Position numbers and translations under genes: made by a program
Origin: Micavibrio sp.
GTDB lineage: Bacteria; Pseudomonadota; Alphaproteobacteria; Micavibrionales; UBA2020
Length of the DNA: 64,000 nt
Direction: 5' to 3'
Assembly: GCA_028283745.1 (NCBI GenBank)
Contig: JAPWJZ010000008.1
Location: 186,001 to 250,000 of the forward strand
The notes under the pieces: model-generated
Told to the model about the DNA's origin: nothing
Database searches by the model: none
Seen by the model: only the letters and a program-made list of their open reading frames with translations
Shown here: positions 41,188 through 50,445 of the stretch, piece after piece
How positions within the stretch are numbered: the first letter of the stretch is position 1
How the letters are laid out: each line of letters starts with the position of its first letter

Positions 41188-41979
41188 ATGGCCGAAGCTG
41201 CTCTTAAAACATCACCCGCCTCCAAAAAGCTTGAGCTGCAGGGTGTTTACAAATCATTCGGCGGCAACCATGTGCTGCGCGGCGTCGACATCTCGATTGA
41301 AAAGGGCAAGTCGCTGGTCGTTATCGGCGGCTCCGGCACCGGCAAGTCGGTGATGATTAAATGCGTCCTCGGCATCATCCACGCCGATAAAGGCTCCATC
41401 AAGGTTGACGGGCAGGAAACGGCAAGCCTGCGCGGTGCCGCGCGTGACGCATATATGAAGAAATTCGGCATGCTGTTTCAGGGCGCGGCGCTGTTTGACA
41501 GCCTGCCCGTGTGGGAAAACGTCGCCTTCGGCCTTATTCAGGGCAAAGGCATGTCTCGGGATGAAGCGCGCGGCATTGCGATTGAAAAACTCCGCGCTGT
41601 CGGCCTGCCGTCGCGGGTCGCTGACCTGCTGCCGGCAGAACTTTCCGGAGGCATGCAAAAACGCGTCGGCCTTGCGCGCGCCGTTGCCTCCAACCCCGAA
41701 ATCATTTTCTTTGATGAACCGACCACGGGCCTCGACCCCATCATGGCGGACGTGATCAACGACCTTATCATCGAAACCACCAAAAGCCTTGGCGCAACCG
41801 CCTTGTCGATCACGCACGACATGGCCTCCGCCCGCAAGATCGCCGACGAGATTGCGATGATTTACAAAGGCCAGATCATCTGGCACGGCAGCGCCAAAGA
41901 CATCGACCATACCGGCAATGAATATGTCGACCAGTTCATCAAGGGCTCGGCCACCGGCCCGATCCGCATGGAGCTTTAA
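41188..41979 (+). CDS. mlaF: MlaF-type ABC transporter ATP-binding protein
   Basis: The 263-residue product is the ATPase partner of MlaE: Walker A GGSGTGKSVMIK, signature LSGGMQKRVGLARAV, Walker B IIFFDEPTTGLDP. It starts 2 bp after mlaE and ends 4 bp before the PBP gene, so the three genes are probably cotranscribed. Confidence 0.95.
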   Translation: MAEAALKTSPASKKLELQGVYKSFGGNHVLRGVDISIEKGKSLVVIGGSGTGKSVMIKCVLGIIHADKGSIKVDGQETASLRGAARDAYMKKFGMLFQGAALFDSLPVWENVAFGLIQGKGMSRDEARGIAIEKLRAVGLPSRVADLLPAELSGGMQKRVGLARAVASNPEIIFFDEPTTGLDPIMADVINDLIIETTKSLGATALSITHDMASARKIADEIAMIYKGQIIWHGSAKDIDHTGNEYVDQFIKGSATGPIRMEL

Positions 41980-41983
41980 CCCG

Positions 41984-44614
41984 ATGGCCGACCTGATTGC
42001 CAACCCCGACCATAACCCCAGCCTGACGGAAGCGCAGCGCAAGGCTGCCGCAAAAAAAGCGCAAGCGAACCAGCCTGCGCCGAAAAAAAACGACGCGCCC
42101 AAGCCACCCCAACCCCCGAAGCCGCCGAAAGCCCCCAAGGGCCCGCGGCGCGAGCGCGGCCTTGGCGACCTGTTCGTCAAGTTCGTGTGGCTTATGTTCA
42201 CGCTTGGCATGATCGGCCTTGCGGGCGGTATTGCGGCGCTGGTGACGGTGCTGTTCTATTTTGGCCATAACCTGCCCGATTACCATACGCTTGCCAATTA
42301 CGACCCGCCCATTGTCACCCGCACGTATGCCAGCGACGGCCGCCTGCTGGCGGAATTCGCAACCGAAAAGCGCGTCTTCGTGCCGATTGAATCCGTGCCC
42401 GCGCTCGTCAAGAACGCCTTTATTTCGGCTGAAGATAAAAACTTTTACAAGCACCCCGGCATTGACCCCACCGGCGTTGCGCGCGCGCTGGTGAAAAACA
42501 TCAGCCATGCCGGCAGCGACAAGCGCCTGAAGGGCGCATCCACGATCACCCAGCAGGTCGCGAAAAACTTCCTGCTGAAGGATGAAGTGGAAGCTGAGCG
42601 CGGCGACACCATTGCCAAGATCGGCCGTAAAATCAAGGAAGCCATTTTGTCCTTCCGCATCGAACAGGCGATGACGAAGGATAAAATTCTCGAGCTGTAC
42701 CTCAACGAAATTTACCTCGGCCAGCGCTCCTACGGCGTTGCCGCCGCGTCGCTTGAATATTTCAACAAGCCGCTCGACGAGCTTACCATCGAGGAAGCCG
42801 CATTCCTCGGCGGCCTGCCGAAGGCGCCCAGCGACTACAGCCCCGACCGCCATTACAACGAAGCGCTCGACCGCCGCAATTATGTGCTGCGCGAAATGCA
42901 GGAAAACGGCTACATCACCAAGTCCGAAGCGGATATTGCAAAAGCAAAACCCATCACCACCATCAGCCGCGATGCCGACCAGGTCGTGAACTACCCTTAC
43001 TTCGCCGAAGAAGTGCGCCGCAAGCTGCAGGAACTCTACGGCGACAAGGGTTTGTATGAAGGCGGCCTTATTGCCCACGCCACCATGATCCCCGAATACC
43101 AGAAGTTTGCGGAAGCCGCGCTGCGCCACGGCCTCGTCGCCTATGACATGCGCTATGGCCTGCACAGCGACGCAGTTGCGCACATTGACACCAAAGACTG
43201 GCATTCGGCGCTGCTCAAGGTAAAACCGCCGCGCGGTCTTGGTGATTTTGACCTTGGCGTCATTCTTGCCGCCGGCGACAAGGAAGCGACCGTCGGCCTG
43301 CATAACGGCAAGACCGGTGTTATCACCTACAACAAGATGAAGTGGGCGCACCGCAAGGGCAAGGACACGCCCGCCAAGGTCAGCGACCTGCTTAAAACCG
43401 GCGATGTCTGGATGATGGAAGACGCCGCCGAAAAAGACAAAGACCGCGAAGTGTACTGGCTGCGCCAAATCCCCGCCGTTGAAGGTGGCATGATCGCCAT
43501 GGACCCGCACACGGGCCGTATTTTTGCCATGGCGGGCGGCTTTTCGTATGAAATGAGCCAGTTTAACCGCGCCAGCCAGGCCTTGCGCCAGCCGGGTTCA
43601 TCCTTCAAGCCGTTCGTGTATTTAGCGGGTCTTGAAGCGGGCTTTACGCCGGCAACGCTTATTCTTGATGCGCCGTTCGTGCTGAACATTCCGGGCCAGA
43701 GCGCGTGGAAGCCGAAGAACTACCACGAAGAAACCGGCAGCGGCCCCATGACGATGCGTCAGGGCCTGGAAAAATCCCGCAACCTCATGACCATCCGTCT
43801 TGCAAACTATGTCGGCATGGACAAGGTTGTGGACATCAGCAACAAGTTCGGCGTGATTGATAACCTGCCGCCCATGCTCTCCATGGCGATTGGCGCCGGC
43901 GAAACCACGTTGCTGCGCATGGTCACGGCCTATAGCACCTTCGTCAACGGCGGTAAAAAAATTACCCCGACGCTGATCGACCGTATTCAGGACCGCCACG
44001 GCAAAACCATTTTTGTGCATGACAAGCGCGCCTGCGATGTCTGCGGCCCGCTGGCGCCGTGGAACACGCAGGAAACGCCCGAACTGCCCGACACGCGCGA
44101 GCAGATTGCAGATCCCCGCTTCATGTACCAGATTGTGTCGATGCTGGAAGGCGTCGTGCAGCGTGGCACCGGCACCGGCATTAAAGACATTGGCCGCCCT
44201 GTTGCGGGCAAGACCGGCACCACCAACGATTCCAAGGACGCCTGGTTCATCGGCTTCACGCCTGACATTATTGTCGGCGCATACGTCGGCTTTGATGATC
44301 CGAAACCCATGGGCGGCAGGGAAACCGGCGGGCGCATTGCCGTGCCGATCGTGAAGGAATTCATGCAGAACGCGCTGAAGGGCACGCCGCCGGTGCCGTT
44401 CCGCGTGCCGCCCGGCATCCGCCTTGTGCAGATCAACCCCGATACCGGCACCCGCTCCAACCCCGGCGATTCCAAGAGCATTCTTGAAGCCTTCGTCGAA
44501 GGCACCGAACCAACCGATGAACCGACGATGTTCACGGGCCAGGGTGTTTCGACCGTGACCGACGTGACGAACGTGGGTGAAAGCGTCAATACGGGGCTGG
44601 GCGGGCTGTACTAG
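41984..44614 (+). CDS. mrcA: Penicillin-binding protein 1A (class A)
   Basis: This bifunctional enzyme polymerises glycan strands and cross-links peptides. The 876-residue product has a Lys/Pro-rich cytoplasmic tail, one transmembrane helix (about 65-90), the GT51 domain with EDKNFYKHPGIDPTGVARAL and GGASTITQQ-like GASTITQQVAKNF, an OB-like insert, and the transpeptidase domain with SxxK in PGSSFKPFVYLAG, the SRN motif in GLEKSRNLM and KTGTT. ATG at 41984 is chosen because upstream in-frame sequence lies in mlaF. In other Alphaproteobacteria this gene often follows the amidase. Confidence 0.96.
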   Translation: MADLIANPDHNPSLTEAQRKAAAKKAQANQPAPKKNDAPKPPQPPKPPKAPKGPRRERGLGDLFVKFVWLMFTLGMIGLAGGIAALVTVLFYFGHNLPDYHTLANYDPPIVTRTYASDGRLLAEFATEKRVFVPIESVPALVKNAFISAEDKNFYKHPGIDPTGVARALVKNISHAGSDKRLKGASTITQQVAKNFLLKDEVEAERGDTIAKIGRKIKEAILSFRIEQAMTKDKILELYLNEIYLGQRSYGVAAASLEYFNKPLDELTIEEAAFLGGLPKAPSDYSPDRHYNEALDRRNYVLREMQENGYITKSEADIAKAKPITTISRDADQVVNYPYFAEEVRRKLQELYGDKGLYEGGLIAHATMIPEYQKFAEAALRHGLVAYDMRYGLHSDAVAHIDTKDWHSALLKVKPPRGLGDFDLGVILAAGDKEATVGLHNGKTGVITYNKMKWAHRKGKDTPAKVSDLLKTGDVWMMEDAAEKDKDREVYWLRQIPAVEGGMIAMDPHTGRIFAMAGGFSYEMSQFNRASQALRQPGSSFKPFVYLAGLEAGFTPATLILDAPFVLNIPGQSAWKPKNYHEETGSGPMTMRQGLEKSRNLMTIRLANYVGMDKVVDISNKFGVIDNLPPMLSMAIGAGETTLLRMVTAYSTFVNGGKKITPTLIDRIQDRHGKTIFVHDKRACDVCGPLAPWNTQETPELPDTREQIADPRFMYQIVSMLEGVVQRGTGTGIKDIGRPVAGKTGTTNDSKDAWFIGFTPDIIVGAYVGFDDPKPMGGRETGGRIAVPIVKEFMQNALKGTPPVPFRVPPGIRLVQINPDTGTRSNPGDSKSILEAFVEGTEPTDEPTMFTGQGVSTVTDVTNVGESVNTGLGGLY

Positions 44615-44703
44615 GCGCTCATCGCCATCCTGAACAATAACGCGGACGATTTCCCTTGCGATGAAGCAAGGGGGCGCTGCGCTCGGAATGGCAGGGGCAG
44701 GTA

Positions 44704-45219
44704 TTACTCGAGAATATCGATCTTCAGCATGCGCAGCAAACGGTCGAGACCGTTGAAAATGGGCGTGCGCTTGTCGCTGCGGATTTTTTTTATTTCGTCC
44801 GCGTGTTCCTTGTTTTGCGATGCCGCGTCCTTCTGCACTTCGGCGCGCAGGCGGTCAAGGTCAAGCCCGCCAATCTGGCCGTCGTGCAGCTTCTTCAAAA
44901 TCGCTTCTTCATCAACGCTGATCTCGTTATCCGCCCAGGCAAGAATTTCGCCGAAGTGGATGAGCATGCTGCGGTACTGCGGCTCCGTAATGGCGGGCAG
45001 CAGGGCGGAAACTTTTTGCGGGTTGACCATGTCATCTGCCAGCAGGCGGCGCTGCGCATCTGACAGGTTATAGACGGTATCCAGCTTCTTGATTGTTTTA
45101 TCAAGGTATTCGCGCTCTTCCGGCTGCACCTGCCCGTCTGCATGGGCAATGGCAATTACGGCCCGCCACATGGCGATCTGGCTGTCGGAAATGGCGAGTT
45201 TGTTGACAGGGTTGACCAT
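44704..45219 (-). CDS. TerB-like protein (paralogue 1)
   Basis: The 171-residue product is all-helical with a TerB-type core: AMWRAVIAIAHADGQVQPEE (first helix, with acidic D-G-x-x-x-x-E), then ALLPAITEPQYRSMLIHFGE and ADNEISVDEEAIL. TerB-like domains bind metal and act in stress or membrane-associated complexes. The upstream gene (45239) is a paralogue, sharing the whole layout and the C-terminal LLRMLKIDILE / LLLRLGIDILEN. The two form a tandem pair, 19 bp apart. Confidence 0.75.
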   Translation of the reverse strand: MVNPVNKLAISDSQIAMWRAVIAIAHADGQVQPEEREYLDKTIKKLDTVYNLSDAQRRLLADDMVNPQKVSALLPAITEPQYRSMLIHFGEILAWADNEISVDEEAILKKLHDGQIGGLDLDRLRAEVQKDAASQNKEHADEIKKIRSDKRTPIFNGLDRLLRMLKIDILE

Positions 45220-45238
45220 GCGGAAAAGCCTTTATGAA

Positions 45239-45766
45239 TCAGTTTTCGAGAATGTCGATGCCAAGGCGCAGCAGCAGTGAATCAAGAATGGCCATCAGGC
45301 CGCCTTGCGGGCGCAGCTCGCTCATTTTAAGGTCATGGCGGAACATTTCATCCTGCACGGCAACCTTTGTATCGGCGCGGATACGGTCAAGGTCGAGGCT
45401 ATTCAGCTGGTCGGCGCGCAGCTTCTTCAAAATTTCATCTTCGCGCGGGTCAAGTGTGCCGTCGGCGCGCGCCAGCAGGCCGCCGAAATAAATCAGCTGG
45501 CCACGCCATTGCGGTTCGTTGATATGCGTCAGCAGGTCGCTGATGCTTTGCGGCACTTCCAGGTCACGCTGGAACGTGGCTTTTTGCTCATCCGTCAGGC
45601 CGTTCTTGCGGTCCATGCCGGCAATCACGCGGTTGATATAATCGCGCTCTGCCTGCTGCACCATGCCATCGGCATGGGCGAGGGCGATAACGCAGCGCCA
45701 CATATAGAATTGGCTATTGCTGATGGGTTGGCCTGCGCGGCCATATGTTGTGGTTTCTTGTGCCAT
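45239..45766 (-). CDS. TerB-like protein (paralogue 2)
   Basis: The 175-residue product is homologous along its length to its neighbour: YMWRCVIALAHADGMVQQAE, NEPQWRGQLIYFGGLLARAD, ADGTLDPREDEILKKL, ending RLGIDILEN. The match between paralogues is best at the two D-G-x-x-x-x-E metal-binding-like loops. Neither has a signal peptide. They probably arose by tandem duplication. The function is unknown. Confidence 0.75.
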   Translation of the reverse strand: MAQETTTYGRAGQPISNSQFYMWRCVIALAHADGMVQQAERDYINRVIAGMDRKNGLTDEQKATFQRDLEVPQSISDLLTHINEPQWRGQLIYFGGLLARADGTLDPREDEILKKLRADQLNSLDLDRIRADTKVAVQDEMFRHDLKMSELRPQGGLMAILDSLLLRLGIDILEN

Positions 45767-45870
45767 GCCAATAGCTTAAGGCTTTCTGGCCTGCTGTCAA
45801 TACAACTGCGGCCCAGCCCATATCGAGTATGGAAACTGGGCCGCAGGGAAGAGGGCGTTGAAGCCGAAGG

Positions 45871-47823
45871 TTACTCGCCCGCCGCTTCAATCAGCGCATC
45901 GGTAATGGCTTTTTTGCTCAGCAGCTCGGGCAGCGGAATGCCTTCCGGTGCGCCGGGGCCATAGACGACGTTGAAGGGAATGCCGTAGCGGCCAAAGCTG
46001 TGCAGGTAATCGGCGATTTTTTCGTCGCGCTGCGTCCAGTCGGCTTGCAGCAGCACAATGTTTTCACCATGCAGCGCCTCCAGCACATCTTTTTGTTCCA
46101 GCACGAACTTCTTGTTGGCCTTGCAGGTCAGGCACCAGTCGGCGGTGACATCGACCACAACGGTTTTACCTTCATCGACCGCGGGCTTGATGAGCGCGAT
46201 GTCAAACTTCTGCCAGCCTGCATCAAGCGCGGGCATGGTGGAAATGGTGAACAGCACGTTGCCCAGCCACACAGCGGTAATCAGCAGGGCAACCGACAGC
46301 AGCTTTTTCAGCGTCAGCATCCACTTGCCGGGGCGCGGCATATAGCGGAACAGGCGCGGCGATACCGCCAGCAGGATATACGGCAGCGCAAGGCCGATAC
46401 CCATGACGGTGAAGATGGCAAAAATTTCAAACGTGCCGCGCGCCAGCGCAAAGCCGATGGCCGTGCCAAGGAACGGCGCGGTGCAGGGCGTTGCCAGCAG
46501 CGTTGCAAAAGCGCCGGTCAGGAAGTGGCCTGCCAGTGTCGGTTCATGCTCGTGCTTTGCGGCAAGGTGCCTGGCAATAAAACGCGGCAGGGGAATTTCA
46601 AAGAAACCCCACATGTTGGCGGCAAACAGCAGTACCACCACAATCAGGAAGACAAGAAAGCCCGGGTGCTGGAACTGGATGCCCCAGCCGATGGACTGCC
46701 CGCCGGCTTTCAACAGGCTCAGAATTCCCGCCATCAGCCAGAACGATGCAACGATACCGGCAGCGCTGGCCATGAAGTTGCGGAAGATGGCGGCTTTGCC
46801 TTCGCGGCTGGCCGCTTCCTTGCCGCCGTGGCTCACAACGGACAGCACTTTCAGCGACAGCACCGGCAGCACGCAGGGCATCAGGTTCAAAATAAGGCCG
46901 CCGATAAGCGCTGCCAGCAGCACATCAATATCAAGGCCTTTGATTTTCTCTTTAATCGCCAGCGGCGCGGCCGGCTCCGGCGCATTGGCGGGTTTTGCGC
47001 CAAGGGCAATGCCGTTTTCAATCGCGGTGGTGCCGTCAACATACGTCAGGGTAATGTCGCCGTCCTTCAGCGCCTTTTCAAGATCGGGCGTGGGGTCGTT
47101 GGAATGCACTTCCATGCGGAAGGTGGCAGTTTTGGCAGCCGCGTTGTACTGCACCACCGGTTTGCCGAAGGTGAGGAATGATTTGTGCTCCACAAACATA
47201 TCGGCATCCGCGCCGGGCATGGCAGCGGAATCTGCCGCGATCACAAGGTAGTTTTTGTTGGCGGGGTCAACATCCATCCAGGCTTGCGTCACTTTGAAGT
47301 CGGCGGCTTGTTTGACCGGTACGGCTTTCAGCGCAGCATCATACAGGGCGGCATCCGGCGACGGCACGGCCATGCCGGCGGGCAGGTCGAAGGTCAGGTC
47401 ATGCTTTTCCGGTACGCAGATGTCATTGCAGACCAGCAGGTCAAGGTGCAGCTTCAGCGACAAGGCATCGCCGGGCTTTGCCAGCTTGACGCGGAGCGGG
47501 AAGGTGACTTCATGGGTATAGACGTTGTTATCAAGACCGGCGGTGATAAAACGGTGCGGGGCGGGCCATTGCACATCCGCGCCGGCAAAATTGCCAGATC
47601 CCTTCCAGCCAAAGGTGGGGGCAAGGCCGGCATCGCCGGGGGTGCGCCAGTACGTTTCCCATTTGCCCTCTATTTGCATCTGGAGGCCTATTTCAACGGT
47701 ATCGCCGCTGCCGGTGGCCGTGACAGGGCTAAACAGCCGCGGGGTCACGTGCTGGGGCTCCTCCGCCGCATAAGCGGGCATGGAAAGGGTGAGCAGCAGC
47801 ATCAACAGGGCAAAAATACGCAT
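45871..47823 (-). CDS. Thiol:disulfide interchange protein, DsbD/ScsB type
   Basis: The 650-residue membrane protein carries reducing power from cytosolic thioredoxin to the periplasm. Domains in order: signal peptide, an N-terminal periplasmic DsbD-alpha-like domain with CNDIC, eight-helix membrane domain with MPCVLPVLSLKVL and ATPCTAPFLGTAI (membrane Cys pair), and a C-terminal thioredoxin-like domain with TADWCLTCKANKKFV. The start ATG at 47823 has GAGG 6 bp ahead; longer starts precede the signal peptide. ScsB and DsbD cannot be separated by eye. Confidence 0.9.
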   Translation of the reverse strand: MRIFALLMLLLTLSMPAYAAEEPQHVTPRLFSPVTATGSGDTVEIGLQMQIEGKWETYWRTPGDAGLAPTFGWKGSGNFAGADVQWPAPHRFITAGLDNNVYTHEVTFPLRVKLAKPGDALSLKLHLDLLVCNDICVPEKHDLTFDLPAGMAVPSPDAALYDAALKAVPVKQAADFKVTQAWMDVDPANKNYLVIAADSAAMPGADADMFVEHKSFLTFGKPVVQYNAAAKTATFRMEVHSNDPTPDLEKALKDGDITLTYVDGTTAIENGIALGAKPANAPEPAAPLAIKEKIKGLDIDVLLAALIGGLILNLMPCVLPVLSLKVLSVVSHGGKEAASREGKAAIFRNFMASAAGIVASFWLMAGILSLLKAGGQSIGWGIQFQHPGFLVFLIVVVLLFAANMWGFFEIPLPRFIARHLAAKHEHEPTLAGHFLTGAFATLLATPCTAPFLGTAIGFALARGTFEIFAIFTVMGIGLALPYILLAVSPRLFRYMPRPGKWMLTLKKLLSVALLITAVWLGNVLFTISTMPALDAGWQKFDIALIKPAVDEGKTVVVDVTADWCLTCKANKKFVLEQKDVLEALHGENIVLLQADWTQRDEKIADYLHSFGRYGIPFNVVYGPGAPEGIPLPELLSKKAITDALIEAAGE

Positions 47824-47946
47824 GAAAGGCCTCATTCCGGCAGGTTGTCTTCCCTTAAATATAAGGCAAGGCAGGCCATAAGCCAAATTAACCTTTTTTG
47901 TTAAAGGCTGTAACTTTTGGAACCTTTCGGCGGAAGGGGGCCGGTT

Positions 47947-49368
47947 TTAGGAGGCAATCGCCCGTTTCAGGCGCTCGATATCATCGCGCAGGGCGGGGTC
48001 GGCCGCCAGCAGCTCTTCAATTTTGCGCACACCGTGAATAATGGTGGTGTGGTCGCGGCCGCCGAACTTGCGGCCGATTTCCGGCAGCGAATGGGTGGTG
48101 AGCTGCTTTGCCAGGTACATAGCCACCTGGCGGGGGCGCGCCACAGGGCGCGCGCGGCGGGGTGAATGCATGTCGGCAAGGCGGATGTTGTAGTGTTCCG
48201 CCACTTTTTTCTGGATGTCCTCAATGCCGATGCGGCGGTCGTTGGCGCGCAGCAGGTCGGCCAGCAGGTCCATCGCGGTATCGACCGTGACGGGGCGGTT
48301 GACAAGCTCCGCATGGGCGATAAGGCGGTTCAGGGCGCCTTCCAGTTCGCGCACGTTGGCGGTGACGCGCGTTGCGAGGAATTCCAGCACATCCTGCGGC
48401 AGATCACGCTTCAACATGGCGCATTTGGACTGCAGGATGCCAAGGCGCAGTTCATAGGTGGTCGCGTGAATATCTGCCACAAGGCCCATGCCAAGGCGGG
48501 AGCGCAGACGCTCTTCGATGCCATCAAGGTCGGACGGCGATTTATCCGCGGAGACGATGATTTGCTTGCCCTGGTCGATGAGCGCGTTGAAGGTGTGGAA
48601 GAATTCTTCCTGCGTTGATTCCTTGCCGCAGATGAACTGGATGTCGTCGATCATCAGGACGTCGACGGAGCGGAACTGCTCCTTGAACGACATGGTGTCC
48701 TTGAAGCGCAGGGCGCGGACGAATTCATACATGAATTTTTCCGCCGACATATAAATGACTTTGCGGTTCGGGTTCTTGGCGCGCACGTCATGCGCGATCG
48801 CATGCATCAGGTGCGTCTTGCCAAGGCCCACGCCGCCCTGCAGGAACAGGGGGTTGAAGGCGACGGTTTCGCTTTCGGCAATCTTGCGCGCGGCGGCATA
48901 GGCCAGCTCGTTCGATTTGCCGGTGACGAAGTTTTCAAAGGTATAGCGGGGGTCCAGCGGCGAGGTTGGCGTTTCAAGCGATTTTGCCTCGGGCTTGCCG
49001 GCGTTTTCATTGGCAATCACGGGCGTATCAAAGGCGGCGCCGCTATGCTGGGGCACGGAAGCCTTGCCGGAAATGGAGATATCAACGCGGGCAACGCTGC
49101 CCACGCGCTGCTGCCACAGGCTGCGAATACGGTCCGCATAGTGGGATTTCACCCAGTCGCGAATGAAGCGGGTCGGCACGGAAAGCTGCAACACGCCGCC
49201 GGTGGCGGCCACGAATTCCAGCGGCGCAATCCAGCTGCGGAAGACGGTTTCGCCGAATTCTTTGTGCAAAGCGGTCTTAATGGAATCAAACTGCGCGGGC
49301 ATGGCGGGGGCGGCAGCCTCGACTTCGGCGGGGGTATCAACAGCAATCGCGGTCCCGTTCTCAAACAT
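47947..49368 (-). CDS. dnaA: Chromosomal replication initiator protein DnaA
   Basis: DnaA opens the origin and controls initiation. The 473-residue product has domain I ([20 protein letters not shown]), the AAA+ domain with Walker [16 protein letters not shown] and Walker [13 protein letters not shown], and domain IV with [16 protein letters not shown]. An unusual 656-bp non-coding region lies upstream, then rpsT. The cluster of GANTC sites there suggests control by CcrM methylation, as in Caulobacter. Confidence 0.97.
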   Translation of the reverse strand: MFENGTAIAVDTPAEVEAAAPAMPAQFDSIKTALHKEFGETVFRSWIAPLEFVAATGGVLQLSVPTRFIRDWVKSHYADRIRSLWQQRVGSVARVDISISGKASVPQHSGAAFDTPVIANENAGKPEAKSLETPTSPLDPRYTFENFVTGKSNELAYAAARKIAESETVAFNPLFLQGGVGLGKTHLMHAIAHDVRAKNPNRKVIYMSAEKFMYEFVRALRFKDTMSFKEQFRSVDVLMIDDIQFICGKESTQEEFFHTFNALIDQGKQIIVSADKSPSDLDGIEERLRSRLGMGLVADIHATTYELRLGILQSKCAMLKRDLPQDVLEFLATRVTANVRELEGALNRLIAHAELVNRPVTVDTAMDLLADLLRANDRRIGIEDIQKKVAEHYNIRLADMHSPRRARPVARPRQVAMYLAKQLTTHSLPEIGRKFGGRDHTTIIHGVRKIEELLAADPALRDDIERLKRAIAS

Positions 49369-49626
49369 CAGCTTTGTAGCCCCTATAAATATGCGCCCGT
49401 AACAGGCTTCTCGTTTTTGCCGGTGAAAGAGACGGAAACACCCTGCGGCGATTCAACAAATTCTTGAAAACGCTGTTTGCAGCAAGCTTCGATTCTCTTT
49501 CGGGACATCATCCGGCATCGGTGTTGAAATTGCCCTGTCGCTAGGGAATGTCAACGCTTCTGGTGACGCGAGATGATGAAGTGCACGAACCTTACAACGC
49601 TGCCAAAATGAGTCGCAAGCGTCATT

Positions 49627-49635
49627 TGTGGATAA
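49627..49635 (-). promoter_or_regulatory. DnaA box (perfect)
   Basis: The forward strand reads TGTGGATAA, the complement of the consensus TTATCCACA. It sits 259 bp upstream of the dnaA start. Confidence 0.6.
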
Positions 49636-49960
49636 TTTTAAATTCGCAAGAAACGTATCAAATTATGAATTTTTTGGTTCCATGTTTCCTCTTGAAAAAA
49701 ATAAGTGAATCGCAGGTGCGGTGATTCACGCGCGCGAAACTTTTTTAATTTGACAGCACCCGAAACAGAATCGGATTTACATTTTGTGCGGAATGTTTTT
49801 GCGCCCGCTAGAATCGCATTCGCCACGGCGCGGTGCTTTGTGAATCACGCAGCAGAATCAGCCCGTGCGCAGATTCGGTTATGGTTGCGCGTGAAAAGAA
49901 TCGCGTAAATATTTTTGAATGCTGCTGTTTCGGCGCGGCTGCAAAAAAAATAACACGCAT

Positions 49961-49998
49961 AAAAAAACACCGTGGAATTTTCCACGGTGTTTTTTTTT
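49961..49998 (-). terminator. Rho-independent terminator after rpsT
   Basis: A 16-bp perfect stem, AAAAAAACACCGTGGA and its complement, ends in a long T run. On the reverse strand it lies 27 bp after the rpsT stop. Confidence 0.85.
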
Positions 49999-50024
49999 GA
50001 AAGTCGTTTCCCTTGAGGGGGAAA

Positions 50025-50291
50025 TTATTTCTTGATGCCTTTGATGCGGGCCGAGAGGCGCGAAATTTTGCGCGATGCCGTTTTCTTGTGCAGGATGCCT
50101 TTGGCGGCAGACTTCACCAGTTTCGGCTGGGCGGCTTTCAGGGCTTCTTGTGCTTTCGTAGAGTCGCCGGTTTTGATCGCTTCTTCAACTTTGCGGAGCA
50201 GGTTGCGCGCTTCGCCGATGCGGTCCTTGTTGATGACCTGGCGCTTGGCGTTGCGGCGGATGCGTTTCTTGGCGGACTTATGGAGAGCCAT
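50025..50291 (-). CDS. rpsT: 30S ribosomal protein S20
   Basis: The 88-residue basic helical protein binds 16S rRNA early in assembly. It starts MALHKSAKKRIRRNAKRQVI and has LRKVEEAIKTGD and KGILHKKTASRKISRLSARI. The rpsT-dnaA neighbourhood is common in Alphaproteobacteria. Confidence 0.96.
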   Translation of the reverse strand: MALHKSAKKRIRRNAKRQVINKDRIGEARNLLRKVEEAIKTGDSTKAQEALKAAQPKLVKSAAKGILHKKTASRKISRLSARIKGIKK

Positions 50292-50420
50292 ATTGTGTGG
50301 TCACTTTCTAATGCGTAAATCGTTACAAAACTTTTGGCAGGCGCAGAATCGGCGTGTCGCCCTCAATGCGCATGGACTTGAAGGGTTTTAAAGAGGTTTA
50401 TGGTCAAAGTCAAGCAAGCT

Positions 50421-50429
50421 TGTGGATAA
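50421..50429 (-). promoter_or_regulatory. DnaA box (perfect), between rpsT and the enoyl-CoA hydratase gene
   Basis: TGTGGATAA appears again, inside a short inverted repeat GCTTGT...ACAAGC (50417-50436). It is 0.8 kb from the box at 49627, so both may serve one initiation region. Confidence 0.45.
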
Positions 50430-50445
50430 CAACAAGCCGTTGATT

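Larger units (their letters stand above)
49369..50024. promoter_or_regulatory. dnaA upstream region with GANTC cluster; candidate replication origin
   Basis: The 656-bp non-coding stretch contains 11 GANTC sites (first bases 49450, 49491, 49610, 49707, 49723, 49768, 49811, 49842, 49855, 49872, 49898); eight fall within 196 bp. About two or three are expected by chance. One perfect DnaA box lies at 49627-49635, and AT-rich segments are nearby (49636-49705, 49740-49752). GANTC is the CcrM methylation site of Alphaproteobacteria. This may be the dnaA control region, oriC, or both; one box in this gap is thin for an origin. The rpsT terminator is at its far end. Confidence 0.4.

Noticed and set aside
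41939..43510. 523-codon open frame antisense to the PBP1A gene
   Set aside because: Same cause: codon bias of the sense gene. The translation has low-complexity, unstructured composition.
44653..44672. Hairpin CCCTTGC/GCAAGGG after the PBP1A gene
   Set aside because: The stem is perfect but no T-run follows on either strand, so it is not counted as a terminator.
46000..47181. 393-codon open frame antisense to the DsbD-type gene
   Set aside because: The sense strand encodes an unmistakable DsbD/ScsB protein; the antisense translation has no domain.
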